In this document: piece after piece, positions 44,241-54,932 of the stretch | How the letters are laid out: each line of letters opens with the position of its first letter | How positions within the stretch are numbered: position 1 is the first letter of the stretch | From: Deltaproteobacteria bacterium | GTDB lineage: Bacteria; Myxococcota_A; UBA9042; PHBI01; JACKFB01 | Length of the DNA: 64,000 nucleotides | Direction of reading: 5' to 3' | Assembly: GCA_020632695.1 (NCBI GenBank) | Contig: JACKFB010000005.1 | Span: 186,001-250,000, forward strand | Program-made: the position numbers and the translations under genes | Notes under the pieces: generated by a model | The model's input: the letters and a program-made list of their open reading frames with translations, nothing else | The model's database searches: none | What the model was told of the DNA's origin: nothing

Positions 44241-47036
44241 TCAGGCGCCATGAGCCAGCGCCTCGCGGAGGAACGCCGCGGTGTGTCCCTCGGTGCTGGC
44301 GGCCACCTCCTCGGGGGTCCCCACCGCCATGACCTGCCCGCCGCCGCCGCCGCCCTCGGGGCCCAGGTCGATGATGTGGTCGGCAGCCTTGATGATGTCG
44401 AGGTGGTGCTCGACCATCACCACCGAGTTGCCCGCCTCCACCAGGCGATCGAGGACGGCCAGCAGGCGCTCGACGTCGGCGAAGTGCAGGCCGGTGGAGG
44501 GCTCGTCCAGGATGTACATCGTGTTGCCGGTGTCGGCGCGCGCCAGCTCACGCGCCAGCTTGACGCGCTGCGCCTCGCCCCCCGACAGGGTGTTCGAGGC
44601 CTGCCCCAGCGCCACGTAGCCCAGGCCCACCTCGTGCAGCGTCTCGAGGATGCGCCGCGCCCGCTTGTGGTTGCGGAAGAGCTCCAGGGCCTGGTCCACC
44701 GTCAGCTCGAGGACGTCGGCGATGGTCAGGCCCTGGTAGCGCACGCGCAGGGTCTGGGCGTTGAAGCGGCGGCCCCCACAGGCCTCGCAGGTCACGAAGA
44801 CATCGGCGAGGAAGTGCATCTCCACCCGGATGGCGCCGTCGCCCGAGCAGGTCTCGCAGCGCCCGCCCTTCACGTTGAACGAGAAGCGTCCGGGCTCGTA
44901 GCCGTACATCTTGGCCTCGCGCGTCGAGGCGAAGATCCGGCGGATCTCGTCGAAGAGCTTCGAGTAGGTCGCCGGATTCGACCGCGGGGTGCGGCCGATG
45001 GGCTGCTGGTCGATGTCCACCAGCTTGTCGACCAGCTCCAGCCCGTCGATGCGGCGGTGCGCGCCGACGGGATCGACGCTGCCGTGGAGCCGCCGCTGCA
45101 GCGCCGGGCGTAGGATCTGCTCGATGAGCGTGGACTTCCCAGCGCCGGACACGCCGGTGACGACGGTGAGCACGCCGAGGGGGATGTCGACGTCGATGTC
45201 GCGCAGGTTGTGCTCGCGCGCGCCCACCACCCGGATGAAGCTGGTGGGGCGCCGGCGGCTGGCGGGCACGGCGATGCGGCGCCGCCCCGACATGAACGCG
45301 CCGGTGATCGACTCGGGGGTGGCCGCGACCTCGGCGGGCAGCCCGGCTGCGACCACGTGACCGCCCAGGGTGCCGGCTCCCGGCCCGAAGTCGACCAGCC
45401 AGTCCGCCGACTCGATGACCTCGGCGTCGTGCTCGACGACGACCAGCGAGTTCCCCAGGTCCCGCAGGTGGCGCAACGTCCCGAGCAGGCGGCGGTTGTC
45501 GCGCGGGTGCAGGCCGATGGAGGGCTCGTCGAGGATGTAGAGCACGCCGGTGAGCTCGGTGCCGATCTGGCTGGCCAGGCGGATGCGCTGGCTCTCCCCG
45601 CCGCTCAGGGAGGCGGCAGTGCGCGCCAGGGTCAGGTAGCCCAGGCCGACGTCGACCAGGAAGCGCAGCCGCCCGCTGATCTCCCGCAGGATCTCGCGGG
45701 CGATCTCGGCCTGCACCGTGTCCAGCTCGAGCGCGTCCAGGCGCGCGCCCAGACGATCCACCGGGGTCTGGACGGCCTCGCCCACCGTGAGGTCGCCCAC
45801 GCGGACGTGCAGCGCCTCCTCACGCAGGCGCGCGCCGCCGCAGCGCGGGCACTCCGTGCGCACGAACCAGGCCTGGTACGCCGCCCGCTGCTCGTCGCTG
45901 CGCGTCTCGCGCCACCGCCGCATGAGCGCGACGGCGGCGCCCTCGAAGGAGTCCTCGGGCGTCGGGACCGCGTGCAGCAGGGCCTCCCGCGCCTCGGGGG
46001 CGAGCTGGCTCCAGGGCAGCTCCGGGTCGACGCCGCGCGCCTCGAAGGCCGCCAGGAGGTGGCGCGTGACCAGATTCGGATCCTCCGCTCGCGCCAGCGC
46101 CGAGGCCCACGGCATGACGGCGCCCTCGCGCAGGCTCTTGCCCGGGTCGGGGACCAGCCGGTCCTCGTCGACCTTCCAGGCGCTGCCCAGCCCGTGGCAC
46201 TCGGGGCAGGAGCCCAGCGGCGAGTTGAAGGAGAAGCTCGCCGGCGTCAGCTCGGCGAAGCTGCGCTCGCAGACGGCGCAGTGGTCGTGCTCGCTGGCAG
46301 GGACCTCCTCGCCCGTGTCGGCGCGCAGCACGGTGGCCATGCCCGAACCGTGCCGGAAGGCCGTCTCGATCGAGTCGACCAGCCGAGGGCGCATCCCCTC
46401 GCGCACGGTCAACCGGTCCACCACCAGCTCCACGTCGTGGTGACGCCGCGCGTCCAGCGCCTCCACCTCGGCCAACTCCCTGATCTCGCCGTCGATGCGC
46501 GCGCGCACGAAGCCCTCCCGACGGGCGTCCTCGAGCGTGCCCTTGAAGGTGCCCTTGCGCCGGCGTGCCAGGGGCGCCAGCAGGACGAAGCGCGTGCCCT
46601 CGGGCCAGGCGCTCACCAGGTCGGCCACCTGCTCGGGCGACTGCCGCCCCACCGGGCGGCCGCATGTGGGGCAGTACTGCACGCCGGCGCGGGCGAAGAG
46701 CACGCGGAGGTAGTCGTAGATCTCGGTGACCGTACCGACCGTGGAGCGCGGGTTCTGGGACGCCGACTTCTGCTCGATGGCGATGGTGGGGCAGAGGCCG
46801 TGGATGCTGTCGTAGGCCGGCTTCTCCATCTGGCCCAGGAACTGGCGCGCGTACGCCGACAGGGACTCCACGTAGCGCCGCTGCCCCTCGGCGAAGAGCG
46901 TGTCGAATGCGAGCGAGGACTTGCCCGAGCCGGAGACCCCGGTGAAGACCACCAGCTTCTGCTTGGGGATGTCCAGGTCGACGCGCTGGAGGTTGTGCTC
47001 GCGCGCGCCCCGGACCTTGATGCACTCGCCTGCCAC
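44241..47036 (-). CDS. uvrA: Excinuclease ABC subunit A
   Basis: The 931-aa UvrA carries both ABC ATPase halves: Walker A GVSGSGKSSL near residue 31 and GVSGAGKSTL in the second half, with signature motifs LSGGESQRI and LSGGEAQRV. Both zinc modules are intact (CAVCE...CPECHG and CETC...CEACGG), as is the AYARQFLGQMEKP region. It finds bulky lesions in nucleotide excision repair. GTG start after GGGAGG. Slightly shorter than most UvrA proteins but complete. No LexA-type box was recognised in the 214-base divergent gap to the PP2C gene. Confidence 0.98.
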   Translation of the reverse strand: MAGECIKVRGAREHNLQRVDLDIPKQKLVVFTGVSGSGKSSLAFDTLFAEGQRRYVESLSAYARQFLGQMEKPAYDSIHGLCPTIAIEQKSASQNPRSTVGTVTEIYDYLRVLFARAGVQYCPTCGRPVGRQSPEQVADLVSAWPEGTRFVLLAPLARRRKGTFKGTLEDARREGFVRARIDGEIRELAEVEALDARRHHDVELVVDRLTVREGMRPRLVDSIETAFRHGSGMATVLRADTGEEVPASEHDHCAVCERSFAELTPASFSFNSPLGSCPECHGLGSAWKVDEDRLVPDPGKSLREGAVMPWASALARAEDPNLVTRHLLAAFEARGVDPELPWSQLAPEAREALLHAVPTPEDSFEGAAVALMRRWRETRSDEQRAAYQAWFVRTECPRCGGARLREEALHVRVGDLTVGEAVQTPVDRLGARLDALELDTVQAEIAREILREISGRLRFLVDVGLGYLTLARTAASLSGGESQRIRLASQIGTELTGVLYILDEPSIGLHPRDNRRLLGTLRHLRDLGNSLVVVEHDAEVIESADWLVDFGPGAGTLGGHVVAAGLPAEVAATPESITGAFMSGRRRIAVPASRRRPTSFIRVVGAREHNLRDIDVDIPLGVLTVVTGVSGAGKSTLIEQILRPALQRRLHGSVDPVGAHRRIDGLELVDKLVDIDQQPIGRTPRSNPATYSKLFDEIRRIFASTREAKMYGYEPGRFSFNVKGGRCETCSGDGAIRVEMHFLADVFVTCEACGGRRFNAQTLRVRYQGLTIADVLELTVDQALELFRNHKRARRILETLHEVGLGYVALGQASNTLSGGEAQRVKLARELARADTGNTMYILDEPSTGLHFADVERLLAVLDRLVEAGNSVVMVEHHLDIIKAADHIIDLGPEGGGGGGQVMAVGTPEEVAASTEGHTAAFLREALAHGA

Positions 47037-47209
47037 GCTGCCTCCCGGCCAGCCGACGCACTAACCCAAGGGCGCAGCCGCCGCAACGACGAGTCTCGTG
47101 CCCGAGCCGCGCCGCTCCAGAGGCCGGAGGCAGCGCCACCGCGGTTGCGGAGAGCAAGTTGCCAGTGCCCCCGAAGCCGTGCCATCCTTCCCGCCGGTTC
47201 GGGGCCCAC

Positions 47210-47232
47210 GTACCGCGGGGTTCCGGCGGTAC
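47210..47232 (+). promoter_or_regulatory. Inverted repeat just upstream of the PP2C start
   Basis: GTACCGC (47210-47216) and GCGGTAC (47226-47232) form a 7-bp-arm inverted repeat with a nine-base spacer, ending 18 bases before the ATG. It could be an operator or a leader hairpin near the ribosome site. Confidence 0.35.
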
Positions 47233-47250
47233 CGCAAAGTCGGGACGGCG

Positions 47251-48018
47251 ATGAAGCTGCAGTATGCTGGCGCGACCCACGTCGGGATGAAGCGCGACCA
47301 CAACGAGGACAACCTCATGTTGGTCCCGGAGCGGAGCCTGTTCGTCGTCGCCGACGGCATGGGCGGCCACAGCTCCGGCGAGGTCGCCAGCCGCATCGCG
47401 GTGGAGACCCTCGCGTCCTTCTTCGAAGAGACCGCCGACGACGACGACATCACCTGGCCCTTCAAGCTGGAGTCGGAGCTCGAGTACGACGAGAACCGGC
47501 TCGTGGCGGCGATCAAGCTGGCGAACCGGAACATCTTCGAGACCGCCCTGGCCGACGCCCGCTTCAAGGGGATGGGCACCACCTTCGTCGGCATGCTGGC
47601 CACCCCGGAGTACGCGCTGGTGGCGCACGTGGGCGACAGCCGCTGCTACCGGGTGCGGGGCGGCCAGATCGAGCAGCTCACCGAGGATCACTCGCTGCTC
47701 AACGACTACATCAAGATCCAGAAGATGACGCAGGAAGAGATCGACGCCTTCCCGCACAAGAACATCATCGTGCGGGCGCTCGGGATGAAGGACACCGTCC
47801 AGGTGGACATCGCCCGGCACGAGCCGCAGGCGGGCGACATCCTGGTGCTGGGCTCGGACGGGCTCAGCGGCGAGGTGCCCGACGAGGAGATCCTCGAGCT
47901 GGTGGAGCGCTACCGCGACGACCTGGACAAGGGTGTCGAGGAGCTGATCAAGTCGGCGTGCGACCACGGCGGCAAGGACAACGTCACCGTCGCGCTGGTC
48001 AAGTACGTCGAGGACTGA
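47251..48018 (+). CDS. PP2C-type Ser/Thr protein phosphatase
   Basis: The 255-aa cytoplasmic PPM phosphatase has all metal-binding motifs: KRDHNEDN, VVADGMGGHSSGE, GMGTTFVG, VGDSRCYR, LGSDGLSGEV and GGKDNVTVAL. It dephosphorylates Ser/Thr on kinase targets. ATG 47251 begins at MKLQYAGATHVG, the normal PP2C N-terminus; the upstream open frame is Arg/Pro-rich and discarded. It is divergent from uvrA and about 3 kb from the PEGA kinase gene, so the two may form a pair. Confidence 0.96.
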   Translation: MKLQYAGATHVGMKRDHNEDNLMLVPERSLFVVADGMGGHSSGEVASRIAVETLASFFEETADDDDITWPFKLESELEYDENRLVAAIKLANRNIFETALADARFKGMGTTFVGMLATPEYALVAHVGDSRCYRVRGGQIEQLTEDHSLLNDYIKIQKMTQEEIDAFPHKNIIVRALGMKDTVQVDIARHEPQAGDILVLGSDGLSGEVPDEEILELVERYRDDLDKGVEELIKSACDHGGKDNVTVALVKYVED

Positions 48019-48138
48019 GGGCAGCGACGAGCGAGGGGTGCCTGCGGCCTCGTGACTTGGGCGGTCGGCGAGACGCCTGGGGGCCTCGCCGACCTCCTGC
48101 TGCCGCGACCGGCGGGTCGAAGCTGCGGCGACGGCGCG

Positions 48139-48894
48139 TCAGCCGCGGTCGGGCCACAGGCCCAGGGGGGCGAGGGCGTCGGCGGCGGCCAGGCCCTCGC
48201 GGTGTGCGTCGACGTAGCGCTCGGGCGTGCCGGTATCGGCCCAGAAGGCGTCCGTCTCGAAGGCTTGCACGCGCGCGCCGGCGGCGATGGCCGGGAGGTA
48301 GCCAGCGCGAACGACGCAGGACGGGTCGTCGGGCAGCCGGTCGAGCACCGCCGGGCCGGCGATGTGGACACCGCAGAAGGTCCAGGCGTCCCCTCGCGCC
48401 TCCGGGTGGATCGCGCTCACGGCGCCCGAGGCGTCGAGCTGCACGGTGCGGAGGTCGGCGGCGCCCGGCGCGCGGGAGACCATCCAGGTCGCGTCGGCGC
48501 TCCCGTCGGCGTGGCTGGCCATCATCGCACGCAGATCGGCGGCGAACACGGCGTCGGCGTTCACCACCACGAAGGGGCTGCGACCCAACCAGCCCCGCAG
48601 CCGGGCCAGCGCGCCGCCGGTGCCCAGGAGGGTCGGCTCGACCGAGACGTGGAGCTCCACCTGCGGGAAGCGGCGGGCGAGCGGGCCCACGACGTGCGCC
48701 ACGACGGCGTCGGCGAGGTGGAAGGCGTTGATCGCGATGCGGTGGACGCCGGCGCGCACCAGGTGCGCCACCGCCCAATCCAGCATGGGCACCCCGAGGA
48801 AGGGCATCAGCGGCTTGGGCGTGTGCGCGGTGATGGGGCGCAGGCGGCGGCCCTCTCCGGCGGCGAGGATGACGGCCTGGCGTGGCTCAGGCAC
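48139..48894 (-). CDS. murU: N-acetylmuramate-1-phosphate uridylyltransferase-like nucleotidyltransferase
   Basis: A GTG at 48894, overlapping the upstream kinase gene by eight bases, gives 251 aa. The Rossmann-type nucleotidyltransferase signature AVILAAGEGRRLRP with TPKPLMPFLGVPML is at the N-terminus, followed by LLGTGGALA and VVNADAVF. Paired with an AmgK-like kinase, it fits MurU, which makes UDP-MurNAc in the cell-wall recycling shortcut. It could alternatively activate another sugar such as mannose or glucose. Upstream in-frame residues to 49041 lie within the kinase gene. Confidence 0.85.
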   Translation of the reverse strand: MPEPRQAVILAAGEGRRLRPITAHTPKPLMPFLGVPMLDWAVAHLVRAGVHRIAINAFHLADAVVAHVVGPLARRFPQVELHVSVEPTLLGTGGALARLRGWLGRSPFVVVNADAVFAADLRAMMASHADGSADATWMVSRAPGAADLRTVQLDASGAVSAIHPEARGDAWTFCGVHIAGPAVLDRLPDDPSCVVRAGYLPAIAAGARVQAFETDAFWADTGTPERYVDAHREGLAAADALAPLGLWPDRG

Positions 48895-49951
48895 GCCGCG
48901 CTGCCATGGCCTCGGGCACGGCCCGGCAGAGCGCGTCGAGGGCGTCGCCGTACTCGGGGAAGCGCTCCAGCGCCCTGACGGCGTAGGCGACCGAGTCGGC
49001 GAAGTAGCGCAGGAACGAAGGGTTCTGCTTGACCTGCGCAATGTACTCGAAGCGGCCGGCGTCCTTGAGCTTGCGCTGGATGGTCTGGAGGTCGAAGAGG
49101 CGGCCGAGGGTGACCCGGTCGGCCAGGGGGTCGCCGGGCAGGCGCTCCGCCAGGCGCAGCCGGTGGTAGGTGTCGATGAGGCGGGCGAGCGCCGCCGGTT
49201 CGAGGACCACGTAGCTGTCGCGCAGCAGCGCCACCAGGTCGTAGGTCGCCGGCGCGACGAAGGCGTCCTGGAAGTCGATGAGCACCAGCCCCCGCGGGGT
49301 GATCATGATGTTCTGGCTCTGGAAGTCGCGGTGGGCGAGCGCGGTGGGCGCGGCGCCGAGGCGTGCGGCCACCGAGGCGAAGAGCGCCTCCAACGCGGCG
49401 CGGCGGTCGCCGAGTAGCCGGCGGCCCTGTCGCGCGTCGATGCCGTACTCGAGGAAGTGCTCGAGCTCGGCCTGGAGCACGCGGACGTCACAGCGGCGAT
49501 CGCCGTTGGGGCAGGCCTCGGCGGGCGCGTAGGTCGCGCTCTGGAAGGCGACGAGCAGCTCCAGCGCGGGCAGGTAGGTGGCCTCGAGGTCGGCGCCAGC
49601 GGTGATGGCGTCGTAGAGGCGCCGATCGCCCAGGTCCTCGAGCAGGATCGCGCCCCCGTCGAGGTCCACGCGCTGCAGGCGCGGGACCGGCAGCCCCAGG
49701 CCGTCGAGCCAGGTGGCCATCGCGACGAAGTCGGCGCCGGCGGACGCGCCCGGCTTGCCCAGCTCCTCCGAGGCGGGGCCCCCGTACGGCATGGTCATCA
49801 ACACCGACGACGTGCCGGACGTGCGGACGCGCCAATAGCGCCGCAGTGACGCGCCACCCGGCAGCGCCTCGACCGACTCCGGGGTCAGCCCCTCGCGGCG
49901 CAGCCAATGAGTGACGGCGTCGGCGTCGAAGTCGCGCGGCCGCTCGCTCAC
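48887..49951 (-). CDS. amgK: Aminoglycoside-phosphotransferase-fold sugar kinase, AmgK-like
   Basis: The 354-aa protein has the APH fold with catalytic loop LAHRDFQSQNIMI and metal motif LIDFQDAFVAP, and the AmgK-type N-terminus (PGGASLRRYWRV). AmgK phosphorylates the anomeric position of N-acetylmuramate or GlcNAc, feeding MurU; the pair bypasses de novo MurNAc synthesis during peptidoglycan recycling. GTG start with GAGGAGGG upstream. Coupling by overlap to murU supports the assignment over a choline- or homoserine-kinase-like role. Confidence 0.87.
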   Translation of the reverse strand: MSERPRDFDADAVTHWLRREGLTPESVEALPGGASLRRYWRVRTSGTSSVLMTMPYGGPASEELGKPGASAGADFVAMATWLDGLGLPVPRLQRVDLDGGAILLEDLGDRRLYDAITAGADLEATYLPALELLVAFQSATYAPAEACPNGDRRCDVRVLQAELEHFLEYGIDARQGRRLLGDRRAALEALFASVAARLGAAPTALAHRDFQSQNIMITPRGLVLIDFQDAFVAPATYDLVALLRDSYVVLEPAALARLIDTYHRLRLAERLPGDPLADRVTLGRLFDLQTIQRKLKDAGRFEYIAQVKQNPSFLRYFADSVAYAVRALERFPEYGDALDALCRAVPEAMAARRA

Positions 49952-50069
49952 AGACCCTCCTCGGTGACACGAGGCGGCGTGAGGTTAGCGCCGAGGCGCG
50001 GGGGTGTAAAGCGACCGCGCACGCGCCGCACGTCCAGTGTTGACGCGGCCTGGAGCCGCCCGTTCCACC

Positions 50070-50098
50070 TTGACACCCCCAGGAGTCTTGCCTATGGT
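50070..50098 (+). promoter_or_regulatory. Sigma70-type promoter of the nuo operon
   Basis: TTGACA (50070-50075) and TATGGT (50093-50098) are separated by the ideal 17 bases and lie about 60 bases before the nuoE ATG. This is one of the two best promoter matches in the window. The 206-base gap to amgK is divergent. Confidence 0.7.
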
Positions 50099-50157
50099 CG
50101 GGCCGCCCCGTGCCGGACCGGCACCATAACTCACGGAAATCATTGGCGGAATAGCCC

Positions 50158-50669
50158 ATGGCGCTGGCCTTCAGCCCCGAAGCGGATCGTGAGATCACCG
50201 ACATCATCGGACGCTATCCCGAACGCGCCGCGGCGCTGATTCCCGTGCTCTTCGTGGCTCAGGACGAGTTCACCTACCTCAGCGAGGAGGTGCTCGAGCT
50301 GGTCGCCGAGCGGCTGGACCTGCCCGCCGCGAAGGTCCTGAACACGGCGACCTTCTACACCATGCTGCGCAAGGCGCCGGTGGGGAAGCACCACGTCCAG
50401 GTGTGCCGCACGCTGTCCTGCTACCTGCGCGGCGCCGATCAGCTCATGGCGACGGCCCAGCGCAAGCTCGGCATCGCTCCGGGCGAGACCACCGGCGACG
50501 GCCGCTTCACGCTCGAGGGCGTGGAGTGCCTCGCGGCGTGTGGGACGGCCCCCATCGTGCGCATCAACGACGTCTACCACGAGAACGTGACCCCCGCGTC
50601 GCTGGAGAGGCTGCTCGACGCCCTGGCGAGCGGCAAGGGCGAGCCCGTCGGCGGCGGAGGAGGCGACTG

Positions 50670-50670
<1 letters not shown>
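50158..50670 (+). CDS. nuoE: NADH-quinone oxidoreductase subunit E
   Basis: The 170-aa thioredoxin-fold subunit binds the N1a [2Fe-2S] cluster of complex I. The four ligands are visible as CRTLSC and CLAAC, and the N-terminus has the helical YPERAAALIPVLFVAQDEFTYL region. It forms part of the NADH-dehydrogenase module with NuoF. Its stop overlaps the nuoF start (TGATG). Gly-rich C-terminal residues are probably flexible. Confidence 0.97.
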
Positions 50671-52001
<1,331 letters not shown>

Positions 52002-52059
52002 GCCGCTCGGCGCGACCAGTTCCCCGCCCTCCCACGGCGCTTTTCAGGGATACGAGCCC

Positions 52060-52593
52060 ATGTTCGAACAGGTGATGTTCTGGCTCTTCGGCGCCGGCGC
52101 CGTCGTCACGGCGGGGATGGTCGTGGCGCCCCCGTTCAATCGCAACCCGGTGCACGCGGCGCTGGCGCTCATCGCGTCCTTCTTCTGCATGGCCGGGCTC
52201 TACATGCTGCTGCTGGCCCACCTGCTGGCCGTCCTGCAGATCCTCGTCTACGCAGGCGCCATCATGGTGCTCTTCCTCTTCGTCATCATGCTGCTCAACC
52301 TCGGTGACCACGAGCTGGGCAAGCAGTCCTCCTCGGTGGGGCAGATGATCGGGCTGGTCGCCATGGCCTTCGTGACCTCCAAGCTGGTGGTCACCCTGGC
52401 GACCTCCGCCGACAGCCTCCCCCACGGCGCCGACCCGGCCGCTCCCGAGGCGCTGGTGCGCGACGGGTTCGGCACGGTGGCCACCGTCGGCGACGCGATG
52501 TTCCGGCACTACCTCGTCCCCTTCGAGCTCACGGCCATCCTGCTCCTCATCGCCGTCATCGGCGCCGTCGTGCTCGCCAAGAGGAACCTCTAG
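52060..52593 (+). CDS. nuoJ: NADH-quinone oxidoreductase subunit J
   Basis: The 177-aa membrane subunit has five predicted helices and the NuoJ pattern NPVHAALALIASFFCMAGLYMLL with LQILVYAGAIMVLFLFVIM, the latter including the pi-bulge helix near the proton path. A non-hydrophobic stretch of ~40 residues lies before the last helix. Its TAG is directly adjacent to the nuoK ATG. Confidence 0.96.
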   Translation: MFEQVMFWLFGAGAVVTAGMVVAPPFNRNPVHAALALIASFFCMAGLYMLLLAHLLAVLQILVYAGAIMVLFLFVIMLLNLGDHELGKQSSSVGQMIGLVAMAFVTSKLVVTLATSADSLPHGADPAAPEALVRDGFGTVATVGDAMFRHYLVPFELTAILLLIAVIGAVVLAKRNL

Positions 52594-52917
52594 ATGCAAG
52601 AGACCCTCGCCTTCACCGTGCCGCTGAGCTGGTACCTCATCCTGGCCGCCATCCTGTTCACCATCGGGGCCATCGGCGTCTTCACGCGCCGCAACGCCCT
52701 GCTGGTGCTCATGTCGGTCGAGATCATGCTCAACGCCGTCAACCTGACCTTCCTCGCCTTCGCACGCACCCGCGGCGACAGCATCGGTCACGTCGTCACC
52801 TTCTTCGTCATCGCCGTGGCCGCCGCCGAAGCGGCCGTGGGCCTGGCGCTCGTCATGGGCGTCTTCCGTCACACCCGCACCGTGAACGTCGACTCCCTCC
52901 GGGCGATGCGCCGATGA
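52594..52917 (+). CDS. nuoK: NADH-quinone oxidoreductase subunit K
   Basis: The 107-aa subunit has three transmembrane helices and conserved acidic residues in the second (LMSVEIMLNAVNL) and in the third (AEAAVGLAL), which belong to the proton channel. It is MrpC-like. The start directly abuts the nuoJ stop, indicating coupling. Confidence 0.97.
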   Translation: MQETLAFTVPLSWYLILAAILFTIGAIGVFTRRNALLVLMSVEIMLNAVNLTFLAFARTRGDSIGHVVTFFVIAVAAAEAAVGLALVMGVFRHTRTVNVDSLRAMRR

Positions 52918-52969
52918 GCCTCCACGCCTCCGGCCCCGCCGCCGCCCCGGTCCCGTCGCTGGAGCGCTC

Positions 52970-54916
52970 ATGAGCACCGAGATCCTCGCCCTCATCGTGC
53001 TGCTGCCCCTGCTGGGCGCCCTGGTGAACGGCATCCTGGGCGCGCGCCTGCCCAAGGGCCTCGTGACCCTGGTCGCCTGCGGCTCGGTGCTCGGCGCCTT
53101 CCTCCTCTCGCTCGGCGCCGTCTCGGAGCTCTACTCCCTGCGCGAGCGCGTCGGCGCCGACGAGGCCATGCTCGTCACCAACCTCTGGTCGTGGATCGAG
53201 GCCGGTCCGCTCACCGTCTCCGCCTCGTTCATGCTCGACCCGCTCTCCGCGGTGATGCTGCTCATCGTCACGGGCGTGGGCTTCCTCATCCACGTCTTCT
53301 CGGTCGGCTACATGCACTCCGACAAGGCGTACTGGCGCTACTTCGCCTACCTCAACCTCTTCATGTTCAGCATGCTCCTGCTCATCCTGGGCAAGAACAT
53401 CCTGGTCCTCTTCGTCGGCTGGGAGGGCGTGGGCCTCTGCTCCTACCTCCTCATCGGCTTCTGGTACGACGACATGGAGAAGGCCCAGGCCGGCCAGAAG
53501 GCCTTCGTCACCAACCGCGTGGGCGACTTCTCGTTCCTGCTCGGCGTGTTCATCCTCCTCTTCTTCAGCGGCGGCGACCTGGACTTCGTCCGGCTGCGCG
53601 ACGTGGTCGGCCCCGCCGGCGCGCTGCAGGACCCGCTGACCATCACCATCATCTGCCTGCTGCTCTTCGGCGGCGCCGCCGGCAAGTCGGCCCAGTTCCC
53701 GCTCTATGTGTGGCTGCCGGACGCCATGGCCGGCCCCACCCCGGTCTCGGCCCTCATCCACGCCGCCACCATGGTCACCGCCGGCGTCTACATGATGTGC
53801 CGCCTCTCCTTCCTCTTCGCGGCCTCCACCACGGCCATGACCGTCATCGCGCTGGTCGGCGCGGGCACGGCGCTCTTCGCCGCGACCATCGCGCTGGTCC
53901 AGAACGACATCAAGAAGGTCCTCGCCTACTCCACGGTCAGCCAGCTCGGCTTCATGGTGCTCGCGGTCGGCGTGGGCGGCTTCACCGGCGCCATCTTCCA
54001 CCTGATGACCCACGCCTTCTTCAAGGCCTGCCTCTTCCTCGGCTCGGGCAGCGTCATCCACGCCATGCACCACGAGCAGGACATCCGCCAGATGGGCGCG
54101 CTGCGCAAGAAGCTCCCGGTCACCGCCGGCACCTTCTTCGTGAGCTGCCTGGCCATCGCCGGCGCCTTCCCCTTCATCAGCGGCTTCGTCTCCAAGGACG
54201 AGATCCTCTTCACCGCCTTCACCGCCAGCCACCAGGGCAACAGCCCCATGCTGGTCGCCTACGGCCTCGCCGCCGCCGCCGCCCTCTGCACCGCCTTCTA
54301 CATGTTCCGCCTCTACTACCTGACCTTCGAGGGCGAGTACCGCGGCGACCACCACACCTGGGAGCACGCCCACGAAGAGAAGGTGATGACCATCCCCCTC
54401 GTCGTCCTGGCGGCGCTGGCCGTGGTCGGCGGCCTGGTCGGCCTGCCCGAGGTCACCCACGCGCCGCATCTGCTGCACGAGTGGCTGCACCCGGTCTTCG
54501 CGACCGCCATGACGCACTTCACCTACAGCGAGGCTCACGAGCTCGAGTGGATCCTCATGGGCGTCGCGCTCACCCTGGCGCTCGTCGGCGTCTTCGCGGC
54601 GCGCGCCATGTACAAGCGCCCCACCGCCGACCTGCCGGAGGCCCCCACCGACGCCGCCTGGTACCGCCTGCTGATGGACAAGTGGCGCATCGACGAGCTC
54701 TACGCCGCCGTGGTGCTGAACCCGCTGCGCCGCCTCGCCGGCGTCCTGCACACGCAGGCCGACGTGAAGCTCATCGACGGCCTCTTCGTTCGCGGCACCG
54801 CCAGGCTGGTCGGCCGCGTGGGCGACGGCCTGCGCGTCCTCCAGAACGGCGACGTGCAGACCTACGTCACCGCCATCGTCGTCGGCCTCGCCGTCCTCCT
54901 CCTCTTCGTGGTGTGA
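52970..54916 (+). CDS. nuoL: NADH-quinone oxidoreductase subunit L
   Basis: The 648-aa antiporter-like proton-pumping subunit contains the quinone/antiporter core: FVGWEGVGLCSYLLIGFW, then the discontinuous helix region PVSALIHAATMVTAGVYM, and KKVLAYSTVSQLGFMV. The C-terminal part continues past the core into the lateral helix and a final membrane anchor. A 52-base gap follows nuoK. Histidine-rich loops (MHHEQD, HHTWEHAHEE) are ordinary for the family. Confidence 0.98.
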   Translation: MSTEILALIVLLPLLGALVNGILGARLPKGLVTLVACGSVLGAFLLSLGAVSELYSLRERVGADEAMLVTNLWSWIEAGPLTVSASFMLDPLSAVMLLIVTGVGFLIHVFSVGYMHSDKAYWRYFAYLNLFMFSMLLLILGKNILVLFVGWEGVGLCSYLLIGFWYDDMEKAQAGQKAFVTNRVGDFSFLLGVFILLFFSGGDLDFVRLRDVVGPAGALQDPLTITIICLLLFGGAAGKSAQFPLYVWLPDAMAGPTPVSALIHAATMVTAGVYMMCRLSFLFAASTTAMTVIALVGAGTALFAATIALVQNDIKKVLAYSTVSQLGFMVLAVGVGGFTGAIFHLMTHAFFKACLFLGSGSVIHAMHHEQDIRQMGALRKKLPVTAGTFFVSCLAIAGAFPFISGFVSKDEILFTAFTASHQGNSPMLVAYGLAAAAALCTAFYMFRLYYLTFEGEYRGDHHTWEHAHEEKVMTIPLVVLAALAVVGGLVGLPEVTHAPHLLHEWLHPVFATAMTHFTYSEAHELEWILMGVALTLALVGVFAARAMYKRPTADLPEAPTDAAWYRLLMDKWRIDELYAAVVLNPLRRLAGVLHTQADVKLIDGLFVRGTARLVGRVGDGLRVLQNGDVQTYVTAIVVGLAVLLLFVV

Positions 54917-54932
54917 CCGGAGCCCCGCGCCC

